A DNA stretch of 64,000 nt from an uncultured Lachnospiraceae bacterium (GTDB lineage Bacteria > Bacillota > Clostridia > Lachnospirales > Lachnospiraceae), in the NCBI GenBank assembly GCA_934309145.1, contig CAKRCW010000009.1:41815-105814 (forward strand). The letters run 5' to 3'. Both the position numbers and the translations under genes were made by a program. Positions 36,257-45,458 of this stretch are shown here, in pieces. Numbering within the stretch: position 1 is the first letter of the stretch; the number at the start of each line of letters is the position of its first letter. The notes under the pieces were generated by a model that saw nothing but the letters and a program-made list of their open reading frames with translations, did not search any database and was not told where the DNA came from.

Positions 36257-37501
36257 ATGAAGAATATAAAGACAATACTTAGATTTGAGCTTGATAATTA
36301 CTTCAAGAGCAAGTCGTATATGATATCAACTATACTTATATGTATTATAGCTGCTGTGATAATGTTTGTTCCTCGTATTGCTGACAGCATAAAGGGTGAT
36401 GGCAATAAGAGTGACAGCAGTGTAAGCAGCGACAAGAACAATGACGATTTGAGACAGCTTGCAATATGCGGAGATGAGAAGTACATAGATTTAGATGTGC
36501 TTAGTACATTTTTTGATGATGCCAAATTCGTTATATGTGACAGCAAGGATGAGGTTAGTGATATGGTAAGCTCTGGGGATGCAGAGGCGGGCTTTGCAAT
36601 TAACTCGCTCACTGATTATGATTACTATGTACTTAACAAGAGTATGTTTGATGATGATCAGGGGATATTTACAGAATATATGGGTATGATGGTTAAGATG
36701 GACTATTGTACAAGGAATAATCTTGATATTGATGAGTTCATGAATGTGTCCTATATGCCAATACAGGTAAATGAACAGATATTGGGTAAGGACAGTGCAA
36801 GCAACTATTGGTACTGTTATGTACTTGTAATCATAATATTTATGCTTATCATAATGTATGGTACAACTATTGCTTCGAGTGTTACCAATGAGAAGAGCAA
36901 CCGTTCGATAGAGATACTTGTGACAAGCACATCATCTACAGCAATATTATTTGGAAAGGTATTTGCGGGTGCTATAGCAACCATATTCCAGACTGGTCTT
37001 GTTGGGCTGAGTCTCCTTGGCTCATATCAGTTTAATAAGGATTACTGGGGTAACGGACTTGCGATGTTCCTTGATATACCTGCAAATGTATTAGTTACAT
37101 TTGCTGTATTTGGAATTGGAGGATTTTTACTCTATGCATTTATGTATGGCGCACTTGGTGCTCTTGTATCTAAGATAGAGGATTTGAATAAGACAGCCGG
37201 AACAGCACAGATGGTAGTAATGATAGTGTATTTTGTAGTGCTGGCACAGTTAAGTAACACAGACGGAATCATTATAAAGGTATGCTCATATCTCCCTATA
37301 AGCTCGTACAGTGCGATGTTTGCCAGAGTTGCAATGGGTTCTGTTGCAACATGGGAGATTGTATTATCAGCAGTCATACTTTACGCATCGGTTGTCCTGA
37401 TGGGTATCATAGGCGGCAAGATATTCCGTTCATCCACACTCAGATATGGCAATCCAATCAAGCTAACCAATGCATTAAAGGGACTTAAAAAGCAGGATTA
37501 A
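36257..37501 (+). CDS. ABC-2 type permease (NatB/YhaP-like)
   Basis: A 414-residue membrane protein. It has one helix near residues 20-40, a large extracytoplasmic domain (about 45-190) and five C-terminal helices (about 195-400), with NEKSNRSIEILVTSTSS before the third. This is the NatB layout. It exports an unknown substrate with the preceding ATPase. Its stop codon directly abuts the stop of the convergent SDR gene, with no terminator between. Confidence 0.88.
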   Translation: MKNIKTILRFELDNYFKSKSYMISTILICIIAAVIMFVPRIADSIKGDGNKSDSSVSSDKNNDDLRQLAICGDEKYIDLDVLSTFFDDAKFVICDSKDEVSDMVSSGDAEAGFAINSLTDYDYYVLNKSMFDDDQGIFTEYMGMMVKMDYCTRNNLDIDEFMNVSYMPIQVNEQILGKDSASNYWYCYVLVIIIFMLIIMYGTTIASSVTNEKSNRSIEILVTSTSSTAILFGKVFAGAIATIFQTGLVGLSLLGSYQFNKDYWGNGLAMFLDIPANVLVTFAVFGIGGFLLYAFMYGALGALVSKIEDLNKTAGTAQMVVMIVYFVVLAQLSNTDGIIIKVCSYLPISSYSAMFARVAMGSVATWEIVLSAVILYASVVLMGIIGGKIFRSSTLRYGNPIKLTNALKGLKKQD

Positions 37502-38227
37502 TTATATCCATGCACCATCGAATTTAATAACCTCACCGGTTAAATATGATGGCATATCAATTACATGACCGATACACATGGCGGCTTCCTCGGAGGTCGC
37601 CATTTTTCCGTAAGGGATTTCATCACATAAAGCGTTAAGCTCATCCTCTGACAAATGAGAATTCATGCTTGTGTCAACTGCACCGAAGGCTATTGCATTT
37701 ACGGAAATGTGACTTGGAGCAAGCTCCTTTGCAAGTGCCTTGCTAAAGCTGTTTACCGCACCCTTTGTAGCCGAATATGCCACCTCACAGGACGCACCGA
37801 CCAAACCCCATACGGACGATATGTTGATTATACGGCCGCTGTGCTCGTGAACCATGTGGGGAACAACATTGTGACACATATTATAAAGTGAGTTTAAATT
37901 AATATCTATAATCCTGTGCCATTCCTCAGGCTTCATATCTGTAAAAAGACCTACAGTTGATATTGCAGCATTGTTAATAAGGACATCTATATGCCCTGCG
38001 TCCTTAATTACATTTGAGACAAGGTCTGCGGCAAATGAATAGTCAGATACATCCCCCATAAATGCTCTGCATATGCAATTTTTTTTCTCAACCTCTGCCT
38101 TTATGGTATTTAGTGCATCAGGAGAGCTGTGGCTACAGATAGCCATGTAGTCATATTTTTCGGCAAGCAGAAGAGCTGTGCTTGCACCGATTCCCCTTGA
38201 TGCTCCTGTGATAATAATTGATTTCAT
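37502..38227 (-). CDS. Short-chain dehydrogenase/reductase (FabG/YmfI-like)
   Basis: A 241-residue NAD(P)-dependent reductase. The nucleotide-binding TGASRGIG is at residues 7-14, then NNAA, and the catalytic Ser-Tyr-Lys in ISSVWG and YSATK. Closest in type are FabG and the EF-P 5-aminopentanone reductase YmfI; I cannot separate these. AAGGAG lies before the start on the minus strand. It is monocistronic and convergent with the ABC-2 operon. Confidence 0.87.
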   Translation of the reverse strand: MKSIIITGASRGIGASTALLLAEKYDYMAICSHSSPDALNTIKAEVEKKNCICRAFMGDVSDYSFAADLVSNVIKDAGHIDVLINNAAISTVGLFTDMKPEEWHRIIDINLNSLYNMCHNVVPHMVHEHSGRIINISSVWGLVGASCEVAYSATKGAVNSFSKALAKELAPSHISVNAIAFGAVDTSMNSHLSEDELNALCDEIPYGKMATSEEAAMCIGHVIDMPSYLTGEVIKFDGAWI

Positions 38228-38299
38228 GTAGTGCTCCTTGTAAAACTTATTACAAAATAATTATGGATAAATTATAACAAGCTTAAAGGTTGTGTCAAG

Positions 38300-38514
38300 T
38301 AATCGTTAAAACGGCTTCTGCTTACCAGACGGACAGCTTCTATTATGGGGATGGTTACCATGCAGGGACATTTGCGACAGCCGGCACTTAATGAGTGCGC
38401 AGCACGAATTTAGTACCGATGCTCGGAGCAACTAAGCGGAAGCGGTCCCGTAATGGTAACTATCTCCATAATAGAAGCTGTCCGTCTGGTAAGCAAAATC
38501 CATTTTAACGATTA
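38300..38514. repeat. 215-bp element with 62-bp terminal inverted repeats
   Basis: The arms 38300-38361 and 38453-38514 match as inverted repeats at 57 of 62 positions and begin TAATCGTTAAAA. Two of the five differences become G-U pairs in the plus-strand RNA. Between the arms lie GGGAC/GTCCC (38365 and 38444) and two smaller hairpins, GCACT-AGTGC near 38385 and TTAGT-ACTAA near 38410-38435. This gives a long rod capped by a multibranched head. It has no open frame. It could be a non-autonomous transposon (MITE) or a structured RNA; the flanking TA on both sides would suit a TA target. Confidence 0.75.
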
Positions 38515-38613
38515 TATGGCAGAAACTCATTTTAATCAGATGTTGAAAAATCAGCATTAATTTGATATACTACCATATAACCTTATAAACAGATTATATT
38601 TGGAGGCATTTTT

Positions 38614-39156
38614 ATGAAGAAGCAAAGCGTAGCCGGACTATTTTTCTCAATGTTTTTGCGTGCGGCTGTTGTAATACTTGGTGTAGCAATAGTAGTATTT
38701 GGAGTAGTTATACTTGTAACTGCTGTAAAAAAGGATAATTCTAAGGATTCACCGGCGACAACTGTGGGTGACAGCATATTGACTGAGGCAGACGGAAGAG
38801 ATGATTTGATATATAACACAACAGAGGCTGCTGATAGTGGAGACACAACTGCGGCAGTGGCAACATCATATGATAAGAACATACTTGTTCTTAACAGCAC
38901 TGGAATAGCGGGAGTAGCTGGCGGATGGTGTACAACCCTTAATGAATCAGGCTATAATAATACTATGGCTGCTGACTATACAACAACTCTTGAGACAACT
39001 AAGATAGTTGCCAAACAGGAGGGCGTAGGCCAGGATTTGCTTTCATTCTTTAATGGAGCAACCTATGAGGTTGGCGAGGTTACAGAGGGAAGCCTTGAGG
39101 ACACAAGTAACTATGATATCGTTATTATTATTGGAACTAACGATTCAAGACAGTAA
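38614..39156 (+). CDS. Membrane-anchored LytR_C domain protein
   Basis: A 180-residue protein. One N-terminal helix (about residues 10-37) anchors it outside the cell, followed by a Thr/Asp-rich linker and a LytR_C domain (about 88-178: ILVLNSTGIAGVAGGWCTTL). LytR_C domains accompany envelope LCP proteins or stand alone as here; the exact role is unknown. GGAGG lies nine bases before the start. Confidence 0.82.
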   Translation: MKKQSVAGLFFSMFLRAAVVILGVAIVVFGVVILVTAVKKDNSKDSPATTVGDSILTEADGRDDLIYNTTEAADSGDTTAAVATSYDKNILVLNSTGIAGVAGGWCTTLNESGYNNTMAADYTTTLETTKIVAKQEGVGQDLLSFFNGATYEVGEVTEGSLEDTSNYDIVIIIGTNDSRQ

Positions 39157-39186
39157 TTAGAATAAAATGAATAATTAATAATAATT

Positions 39187-39221
39187 CGTCTCATACTTAT
39201 GGTATGGGACGTTTTTATTTT
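39187..39221 (+). terminator. Terminator after the LytR_C gene
   Basis: CGTCTCATAC (39187-39196) pairs with GTATGGGACG (39202-39211, one wobble) and is followed by TTTTTATTTT. The 3' arm contains the apparent start codon of the next gene. Confidence 0.8.
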
Positions 39222-40064
39222 GATAGAGAAAATAGAGTATTACAATATATAACAATGATATTTGGAACATTTCTTATGGCAGTTTCTGTTGTAATGTTTT
39301 TTGATCCTATGGAAATAGTTGTCGGAGGAGTAACGGGAGTAGCGGTTATATTCAAAAGTCTGTACAATATGCCAATGTGGCTTTCAAGTGCGGTGATTAA
39401 TGTGCCATTGTTTATTGCCGGATTCAGGATACTTGATGGGAGAACATTTACAAGAACGTTAGTTGCGACAGCAACATTAACTATATTTCTGGGTGTTGTT
39501 CCAGAGATGAAGCTGCTGACGGGAGATACAGTGGTTGACATAACTATAGGGAGCGTGCTGATGGGAGCCGGACTTGGGTTGATATTCAGACAGTATGCAT
39601 CGTCGGGCGGCTCAGATTTACTTGCAACTCTTATAAATGTACGGGTTAAATATCTGTCAATTCCAAAGATTATGGCAGTTATAGATGGTATTATAGTTAT
39701 TGCCGGAGCCGGTGTATTTGGCATGACGAATGGTATATATTCTCTTATCGCAATTTATATTGTGACAAAGGTGTCAGATGCCATTGTTGAAGGTCCTGAC
39801 AGGGCGAAGCTTATGTATATCGTTTCTGATAAGGAAACGGAGGTCGTGAAATATATTATGGACGACATAAACAGAGGTGCGACATATATCGAGACAATAG
39901 GTGCATATACCGAAAAAACGCGAAAAATGATAATGTGTGTCGTATCGGGAAAAGAAATGGTTAAAATTAAACAAAAAGTGTATCAGATAGATGAAAATGC
40001 TATCTGTTTCATTGGAGATATCAGGGAGGCATTTGGTGAAGGTTTCACAAAATTTAGGGGGTAA
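39204..40064 (+). CDS. YitT-family membrane protein
   Basis: A 286-residue protein with five or six helices in the first 190 residues (TMIFGTFLMAVSVVMFFDP, VVGGVTGVAVIF, then SSGGSDLLATLIN). A DUF2179 domain (about 205-283, MYIVSDKETEVVKYIMDDI) closes the protein. It is a likely transporter of unknown substrate. The start is uncertain: ATG 39204 lies inside the upstream terminator hairpin and has no ribosome site, while ATG 39255 would remove part of the first helix. Confidence 0.85.
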   Translation: MGRFYFDRENRVLQYITMIFGTFLMAVSVVMFFDPMEIVVGGVTGVAVIFKSLYNMPMWLSSAVINVPLFIAGFRILDGRTFTRTLVATATLTIFLGVVPEMKLLTGDTVVDITIGSVLMGAGLGLIFRQYASSGGSDLLATLINVRVKYLSIPKIMAVIDGIIVIAGAGVFGMTNGIYSLIAIYIVTKVSDAIVEGPDRAKLMYIVSDKETEVVKYIMDDINRGATYIETIGAYTEKTRKMIMCVVSGKEMVKIKQKVYQIDENAICFIGDIREAFGEGFTKFRG

Positions 40065-40251
40065 AGTAAGGTTAAAAATTGGTTAATTTGAATAAAAAAA
40101 CAGTCGAAAAATAATTCATATACAAATTACACAATAATTTCAAATCTTATTTGGTAAATAATAATATGGTTTTTCAAACTTAATTCATGTAAAATCATAA
40201 CATCATTAGTCAGAAGACATTTAAGCTAATCTAAGGAGGAGAAAAAACAAA

Positions 40252-41364
40252 ATGGCTAGTTTATCACTTAAGAATATTTACAAGATTTACCCTAATGGTT
40301 TTAACGCTGTTAAGGATTTCAACATGGAGATTGACGATAAGGAGTTCATCATCTTCGTTGGACCTTCAGGATGTGGTAAGTCAACTACACTTCGTATGAT
40401 CGCAGGTCTTGAGGACATCAGCTCAGGTGAGTTATGGATCGGTGACAAGATGGTCAACGATGTAGAGCCTAAGGATAGAGATATTGCAATGGTATTCCAG
40501 AACTATGCTCTGTATCCACATATGTCAGTTTATGATAACATGGCATTCGGTCTTAAGCTTAGAAAGGTACCAAAGGAGAAGATTGACAAGCAGGTACATG
40601 AGGCTGCTAAGATTCTTGATATCGAGCATCTTCTTGACAGAAAGCCAAAGGCTTTGTCAGGTGGTCAGAGACAGAGAGTTGCTATGGGACGTGCTATCGT
40701 TCGTGAGCCTAAGGTATTCCTTATGGATGAGCCTCTTTCAAACCTTGATGCTAAGCTTCGTGTTCAGATGCGTGTTGAGATTTCTAAGCTTCACCAGAGA
40801 CTTCAGACAACAATCATCTACGTTACACATGACCAGACAGAGGCTATGACACTTGGTACAAGAATCGTAGTTATGAAGGATGGTATCATCCAGCAGGTAG
40901 ATACACCTCAGAACCTCTATGACAAGCCATGCAACCTCTTCGTTGCTGGATTCATGGGAATGCCTCCTATGAACTTCATCGATTGTAAGGTTGTTAAGTC
41001 AGGTGCAGATGTATTACTTATGTTTGGTTCACACTCAATCAAGGTTCCAGATTCAAAGGCTCAGAAGCTTATTGCTGGAGACTTCATCGATAAGGAAGTT
41101 GTACTTGGTATCCGTCCAGAGGATATTCATGATGAGCAACTCTTCATTGAGTCTTCACCAGAGAGCGTAATCGATGCCAGAATCAACATCTATGAGATGT
41201 TAGGTGCTCAGGTTTACTTATACTTCACTATCGACCAGTTCGATATAACAGCAAGTGTAAATCCTAGAACAACTGCTAGACCTGGTGATTCAGTTCAGTT
41301 CGCATTTGATTTAAGTAAGATACATATCTTCGATAAGGAAACAGAGGAAGTTATCGCTTCATAG
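40252..41364 (+). CDS. Sugar ABC transporter ATPase (MsmX/UgpC/MalK type)
   Basis: A 370-residue ATPase with Walker A GPSGCGKS at residues 37-44, signature LSGGQRQR, Walker B VFLMDEPLSNLD and His switch THDQ. A C-terminal OBD/TOBE regulatory domain (about 240-370) follows. It stands alone, with its own terminator, and has no permease next to it. In Bacillota such MsmX-type ATPases energise several sugar importers, so it probably serves the ATPase-less permease pair at 28.2-29.9 kb. AGGAGG precedes the start. Confidence 0.94.
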   Translation: MASLSLKNIYKIYPNGFNAVKDFNMEIDDKEFIIFVGPSGCGKSTTLRMIAGLEDISSGELWIGDKMVNDVEPKDRDIAMVFQNYALYPHMSVYDNMAFGLKLRKVPKEKIDKQVHEAAKILDIEHLLDRKPKALSGGQRQRVAMGRAIVREPKVFLMDEPLSNLDAKLRVQMRVEISKLHQRLQTTIIYVTHDQTEAMTLGTRIVVMKDGIIQQVDTPQNLYDKPCNLFVAGFMGMPPMNFIDCKVVKSGADVLLMFGSHSIKVPDSKAQKLIAGDFIDKEVVLGIRPEDIHDEQLFIESSPESVIDARINIYEMLGAQVYLYFTIDQFDITASVNPRTTARPGDSVQFAFDLSKIHIFDKETEEVIAS

Positions 41365-41399
41365 TCGATACCTGAATTTGACAAAAGTATGAATTTTTT

Positions 41400-41440
41400 G
41401 AGGAAATGCATAAAAAAGTGCATTTCCTCTTTTTTTTTTT
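41400..41440 (+). terminator. Terminator of the ATPase gene
   Basis: GAGGAAATGCA (41400-41410) pairs perfectly with TGCATTTCCTC (41419-41429), followed by eleven T. Confidence 0.96.
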
Positions 41441-41491
41441 CTATTTTTAATGTAAAATATAAAAGAATGTATTGGTATATATGAAAATAGG

Positions 41492-41520
41492 TTGACAATA
41501 AGTGACACGGTTGTTATAAT
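41492..41520 (+). promoter_or_regulatory. Consensus promoter of the CdaR-type regulator and ftsEX operon
   Basis: TTGACA (41492-41497), a 17-base spacer and TATAAT (41515-41520) with an upstream TG (TGTTATAAT). This is a full consensus plus extended -10. Confidence 0.88.
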
Positions 41521-41571
41521 CGAAACGTAACAAATCGTAACACTTTTGTAACAAATTGAAGGAGTGGTAAA

Positions 41572-42660
41572 ATGATTTCAAATCAGATACTTCAAGATAC
41601 AATTGAAGGAATCAAGGCGATTACACGTACTGATTTGTGTGTTATGGATACAGAGGGGAAAAGCCTTGCGTCAACAATGAGAGATATGGATGAGTACGAT
41701 GAGGCGGTAGTTACATTTGCAGAATCACCGGCTGAAAGCCAGACAATGCTTGGTTTTCAGTTCTTTAAGGTTTATGATGACAATGAATTAGAGTATGTTT
41801 TACTTGCCAAGGGAGAGACTGAGGATGTATACATGATTGGCAAGGTGGCATCTTTTCAGATACAGAGTCTGTTGGTAGCTTATAAGGAGCGCTTCGATAA
41901 GGATAATTTCATTAAGAATCTGTTGCTGGACAATCTTCTATTGGTAGATATATATAATCGTGCTAAGAAGCTTCATATTGAAACTGACGTAAGAAGAGTA
42001 GTATTTATAATAGAAACTAAGAATGAGAAGGATACGAATGCCCTTGAGACAGTTAGAACTCTGTTCTCAAGCAAGACAAAGGATTTTATAACTGCTGTTG
42101 ATGAGAAGAATATCATTCTTGTCAAGGAGGTTAAGCCTAACGAGGCATATGAGGATATGAACAAGACTGCCAAGGTTATAGTTGATATGCTCAATACTGA
42201 GGCTATGTCATCTGTGAATGTGGCTTATGGAACAATTGTTAATGAAATTAAAGAGGTATCCAGATCTTATAAGGAAGCTAAGCTTGCCCTTGATGTTGGC
42301 AAGATATTCTACAGTGACAGAAATATAATAGCATATAGCAATTTAGGAATAGGCAGACTTATATATCAGCTTCCTATACCTCTATGTAAGATGTTTATCA
42401 AGGAGATATTTGATGGCAAGTCTCCTGATGAGTTTGATGAAGAGACAATAACAACCATCAATAAGTTTTTTGAGAACAGCCTTAATGTTTCGGAGACTTC
42501 AAGACAACTGTACATACACAGAAATACATTGGTTTACAGACTTGATAAGCTCCAGAAATGTACGGGTCTCGATTTGAGAGTATTTGAGGATGCTATTACA
42601 TTTAAGATAGCACTTATGGTAGTGAAGTATATGAAGTATATGGAGACTTTAGAATACTAA
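41572..42660 (+). CDS. CdaR/PucR-type transcriptional regulator
   Basis: A 362-residue protein. The N-terminal part has a possible ligand-sensing domain (residues 1-110), and the C-terminal PucR helix-turn-helix is at about 300-355 (NVSETSRQLYIHRNTLVYRL). CdaR regulators respond to sugar diacids, but here the gene sits 17 bases before ftsE, so a link to cell division or wall growth is suggested. AAGGAG precedes the start. Confidence 0.85.
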   Translation: MISNQILQDTIEGIKAITRTDLCVMDTEGKSLASTMRDMDEYDEAVVTFAESPAESQTMLGFQFFKVYDDNELEYVLLAKGETEDVYMIGKVASFQIQSLLVAYKERFDKDNFIKNLLLDNLLLVDIYNRAKKLHIETDVRRVVFIIETKNEKDTNALETVRTLFSSKTKDFITAVDEKNIILVKEVKPNEAYEDMNKTAKVIVDMLNTEAMSSVNVAYGTIVNEIKEVSRSYKEAKLALDVGKIFYSDRNIIAYSNLGIGRLIYQLPIPLCKMFIKEIFDGKSPDEFDEETITTINKFFENSLNVSETSRQLYIHRNTLVYRLDKLQKCTGLDLRVFEDAITFKIALMVVKYMKYMETLEY

Positions 42661-42677
42661 ACAGGAGAATTACAGGT

Positions 42678-43367
42678 ATGATATCGTTAGAGAATGTAAA
42701 ATACAAATATCCTGCGAGTAAAACATATGCCCTTAATGATATTAATTTTAAGATTGAAGATGGGGAGTTTGTTTTTATCGTTGGAACAAGTGGTTCAGGA
42801 AAGACATCACTTATCAAGCTTTTACTTAAGGAGATGGAACCTACTTCTGGTAAGATTACTGTCGCAGACATAGATTATAGTAAGCTTAAGAGAAGAAATA
42901 TTCCTAAGGTTCGTAGAAGGATAGGGGTTGTGTTCCAGAACTTCCGTCTGCTTAAGGACAGAACTATTTATGAGAATGTTGCATTTGCACAGAGAGTTAT
43001 AGAGACACCTACAAGATATATCAGACGTCAGGTTCCTGCAATGCTTACATTGGTAGGTCTTGCTGACAAATATAAATCATATCCAAAGCAGTTATCAGGT
43101 GGTGAGCAGCAGAGAGTTGCACTTGCAAGAGCACTCGTCAATAAGCCTGAGATTCTTCTTGCTGATGAGCCGACAGGTAACCTTGATCCTAAGAATTCAT
43201 GGGAGATTATGAGACTGCTTGAAGATATCAATAAGAAGGGAACTACCGTTGTAGTTGTAACCCATAACAAAGAAATTGTTAATATGATGCAGAAGAGAGT
43301 TATCACCCTCAAGAAGGGACAGATAATTAGCGATGAACAAAAGGGTGGTTATATAGATGAGGATTAG
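42678..43367 (+). CDS. ftsE: Cell division ATPase FtsE
   Basis: A 229-residue ABC ATPase with Walker A GTSGSGKT at residues 36-43, signature LSGGEQQR, Walker B ILLADEPTGNLDP and VVTHN. It pairs with FtsX to signal to extracellular wall hydrolases. It overlaps ftsX by 11 bases. Confidence 0.95.
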   Translation: MISLENVKYKYPASKTYALNDINFKIEDGEFVFIVGTSGSGKTSLIKLLLKEMEPTSGKITVADIDYSKLKRRNIPKVRRRIGVVFQNFRLLKDRTIYENVAFAQRVIETPTRYIRRQVPAMLTLVGLADKYKSYPKQLSGGEQQRVALARALVNKPEILLADEPTGNLDPKNSWEIMRLLEDINKKGTTVVVVTHNKEIVNMMQKRVITLKKGQIISDEQKGGYIDED

Positions 43368-44265
43368 TTCGTTATTTTATAGTATTAAGCAGGGCTTGAA
43401 GAATATAAGACGTAATCTTCTGTTCTCATTAGCATCAGTGGGAACGATTGTGTCTTGTCTGTTCCTGTTTGGTATATTTTATTGTATCATAGTTAATTTT
43501 AGGGCAGCTATGACTGATATTGAAAACACGGTAACTATTTCAGTATTCTTTGATAAGGGAATAAGTGATGATAATATAAGTCTTATCGGTGAGCAGATAC
43601 GTCTCCGTAAGGAGGTCAATACGCTGGATTTCATTTCTGCTGACCAGGCATGGGAACAGTATGCTAAGGAAAAATACGAGGACTATGATGCGGCTATGGC
43701 AGCATTTGCAGGTGATAACCCACTTAAGGACAGTGCCTCATATAAGATAACCTTGAAGGATCTTAATAATCAGGCAGAATTTGTCCAATATCTGAAGGAT
43801 TTGCAGGGAGTTCGTAAGGTTCTCACTTCTGAGGTTACCGCAGATGGTATCGCTGCACTTAACAGTGTTGTAACTTACGCATCTATAGGAATTATTGTTA
43901 TATTGCTTTTGGTATCTATATTCCTTATCAGCAATACAATTACTATAGGTATTACAGTACGAAAAGAAGAGATTGCAATTATGAAGCTCATAGGTGCGAC
44001 AAACTTCTTCGTAAGAGCACCTTTCATTGTAGAAGGTGTGGTAATTGGTCTGGTAGGTTCGTTGATTCCACTTGGTCTTGTATATTATTTATATGACCAT
44101 ATAGTACAGTATATTATAGGTAGATATTCAGTTGTACAAAGCTTGTTTGCATTTGTACCAATTAAGGATTTATTTGCCGTTTTAATACCAGTCTCAGCCG
44201 GAATAGGTATAGGACTTGGTCTTATTGGTAGTTTGTTGACAACGAGAAAGCACCTTAAGGTATAA
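43357..44265 (+). CDS. ftsX: Cell division permease-like protein FtsX
   Basis: A 302-residue membrane protein with the FtsX layout: helix near residues 25-45, extracytoplasmic domain (about 48-165), and three C-terminal helices. NTITIGITVRKEEIAIMKLI lies after the second helix, as in the family. It transmits ATP hydrolysis by FtsE to a coiled-coil hydrolase, here the M23 protein 12 bases downstream. Confidence 0.94.
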   Translation: MRISSLFYSIKQGLKNIRRNLLFSLASVGTIVSCLFLFGIFYCIIVNFRAAMTDIENTVTISVFFDKGISDDNISLIGEQIRLRKEVNTLDFISADQAWEQYAKEKYEDYDAAMAAFAGDNPLKDSASYKITLKDLNNQAEFVQYLKDLQGVRKVLTSEVTADGIAALNSVVTYASIGIIVILLLVSIFLISNTITIGITVRKEEIAIMKLIGATNFFVRAPFIVEGVVIGLVGSLIPLGLVYYLYDHIVQYIIGRYSVVQSLFAFVPIKDLFAVLIPVSAGIGIGLGLIGSLLTTRKHLKV

Positions 44266-44277
44266 GGAGGAGTTAGT

Positions 44278-45444
44278 ATGAAGAAATTTTTAAGAGCCGT
44301 CGTTGCATTTTGTGCAATAGGTTCTATGTGTATTAATGTTCAGGCAACTTCTATATCTGACTTGCAGGAGCAGAAGAAGGATGCAGAGGATAAGAAAGCA
44401 GAGGCAGAAAGCTTAGTAAGCCAGTTGCAGACAGAACAGAATAATATTATTGCTGCAATAACTGAGCTTGATGCACAGGTGGCAGAGTATAACACTCAGA
44501 TAGATAATCTTGAGATTCAGAAAGCAGACTTAGAGGTTGAGATAGAGCAGACTCAGATTGACCTTGCTGATGCACAGCAGAAGGAAGAGGAACAGTATGA
44601 GGCTATGAAGCTTCACATTCAGTATTCTTACGAGAATGGTGATGTAGGTTACCTTGATACGTTATTTACAAGCACAGATGTGTCAGACATGGTTAATGAT
44701 GCAGAGTATGCTGATCAGATTTATAACTATGACTCTAATATGCTTGGAGAGCTTATGGAGACTAAGCAGACAATAGCAGACAAGCAGGCTCAGCTTGAGA
44801 CAGACCTTGCAGATGTAAAGAGTATTGAAGAAGAGGTTCAGGAAAATAAGGATGCCGTTGAGATTATGATAGCAGGTAAGCAGACTCAGGTTGCCAATTA
44901 CGAGAATTCTATTGAGAATCAGCAGGCTTATATAGCACAGATGGAAGCTGATATGGCAGCGCTTGATGAGCAGATTGCTGCAGCCGAGAGGGAACAGGCC
45001 GAGAGGGAAAAAGCTGCAGCTGCAGCCGGACAGCAAGTACCTGTTTACTATACAGGCGGTACATTCCAGTGGCCGGTTTCGTCAGGCGGAACAATCACTT
45101 CTTACTTTGGACCAAGACAAAGTCCGGGTGGTATAGGTTCAACTAATCATATGGGACTTGACATAGCGTGTCCTACAGGCACTCCTATTCTTGCCTGTGA
45201 GGCAGGTACCGTTATTGCAGCATCTTATTCAGGTTCTATGGGTAATTATGTAACTATTGCACATGGTAATGGAGTGACCACTACATATATGCATAATTCC
45301 TCTATTGCAGTTGCACCTGGACAGACTGTTGCAAGGGGGCAGACTATAGCGTATGCGGGTAGTACAGGTAATTCGACAGGACCACATTGCCATCTCGGCG
45401 TACGTGTAAATGGTTCATGGGTAGATCCATTACCTTACTTATAA
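44278..45444 (+). CDS. Secreted coiled-coil M23 peptidoglycan hydrolase
   Basis: A 388-residue exported protein. It has a signal peptide (about residues 1-25), a long coiled coil (27-110 and 160-245), and a LytM/M23 metallopeptidase domain (about 275-388). The zinc ligands His291, Asp295 and His372 are present, with His370. This is the EnvC/PcsB-like design in which FtsEX moves the coiled coil to free the enzyme. Position directly after ftsX supports that role. AGGAGG precedes the start. Confidence 0.93.
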   Translation: MKKFLRAVVAFCAIGSMCINVQATSISDLQEQKKDAEDKKAEAESLVSQLQTEQNNIIAAITELDAQVAEYNTQIDNLEIQKADLEVEIEQTQIDLADAQQKEEEQYEAMKLHIQYSYENGDVGYLDTLFTSTDVSDMVNDAEYADQIYNYDSNMLGELMETKQTIADKQAQLETDLADVKSIEEEVQENKDAVEIMIAGKQTQVANYENSIENQQAYIAQMEADMAALDEQIAAAEREQAEREKAAAAAGQQVPVYYTGGTFQWPVSSGGTITSYFGPRQSPGGIGSTNHMGLDIACPTGTPILACEAGTVIAASYSGSMGNYVTIAHGNGVTTTYMHNSSIAVAPGQTVARGQTIAYAGSTGNSTGPHCHLGVRVNGSWVDPLPYL

Positions 45445-45458
45445 CAAGTTAGGAGCTG

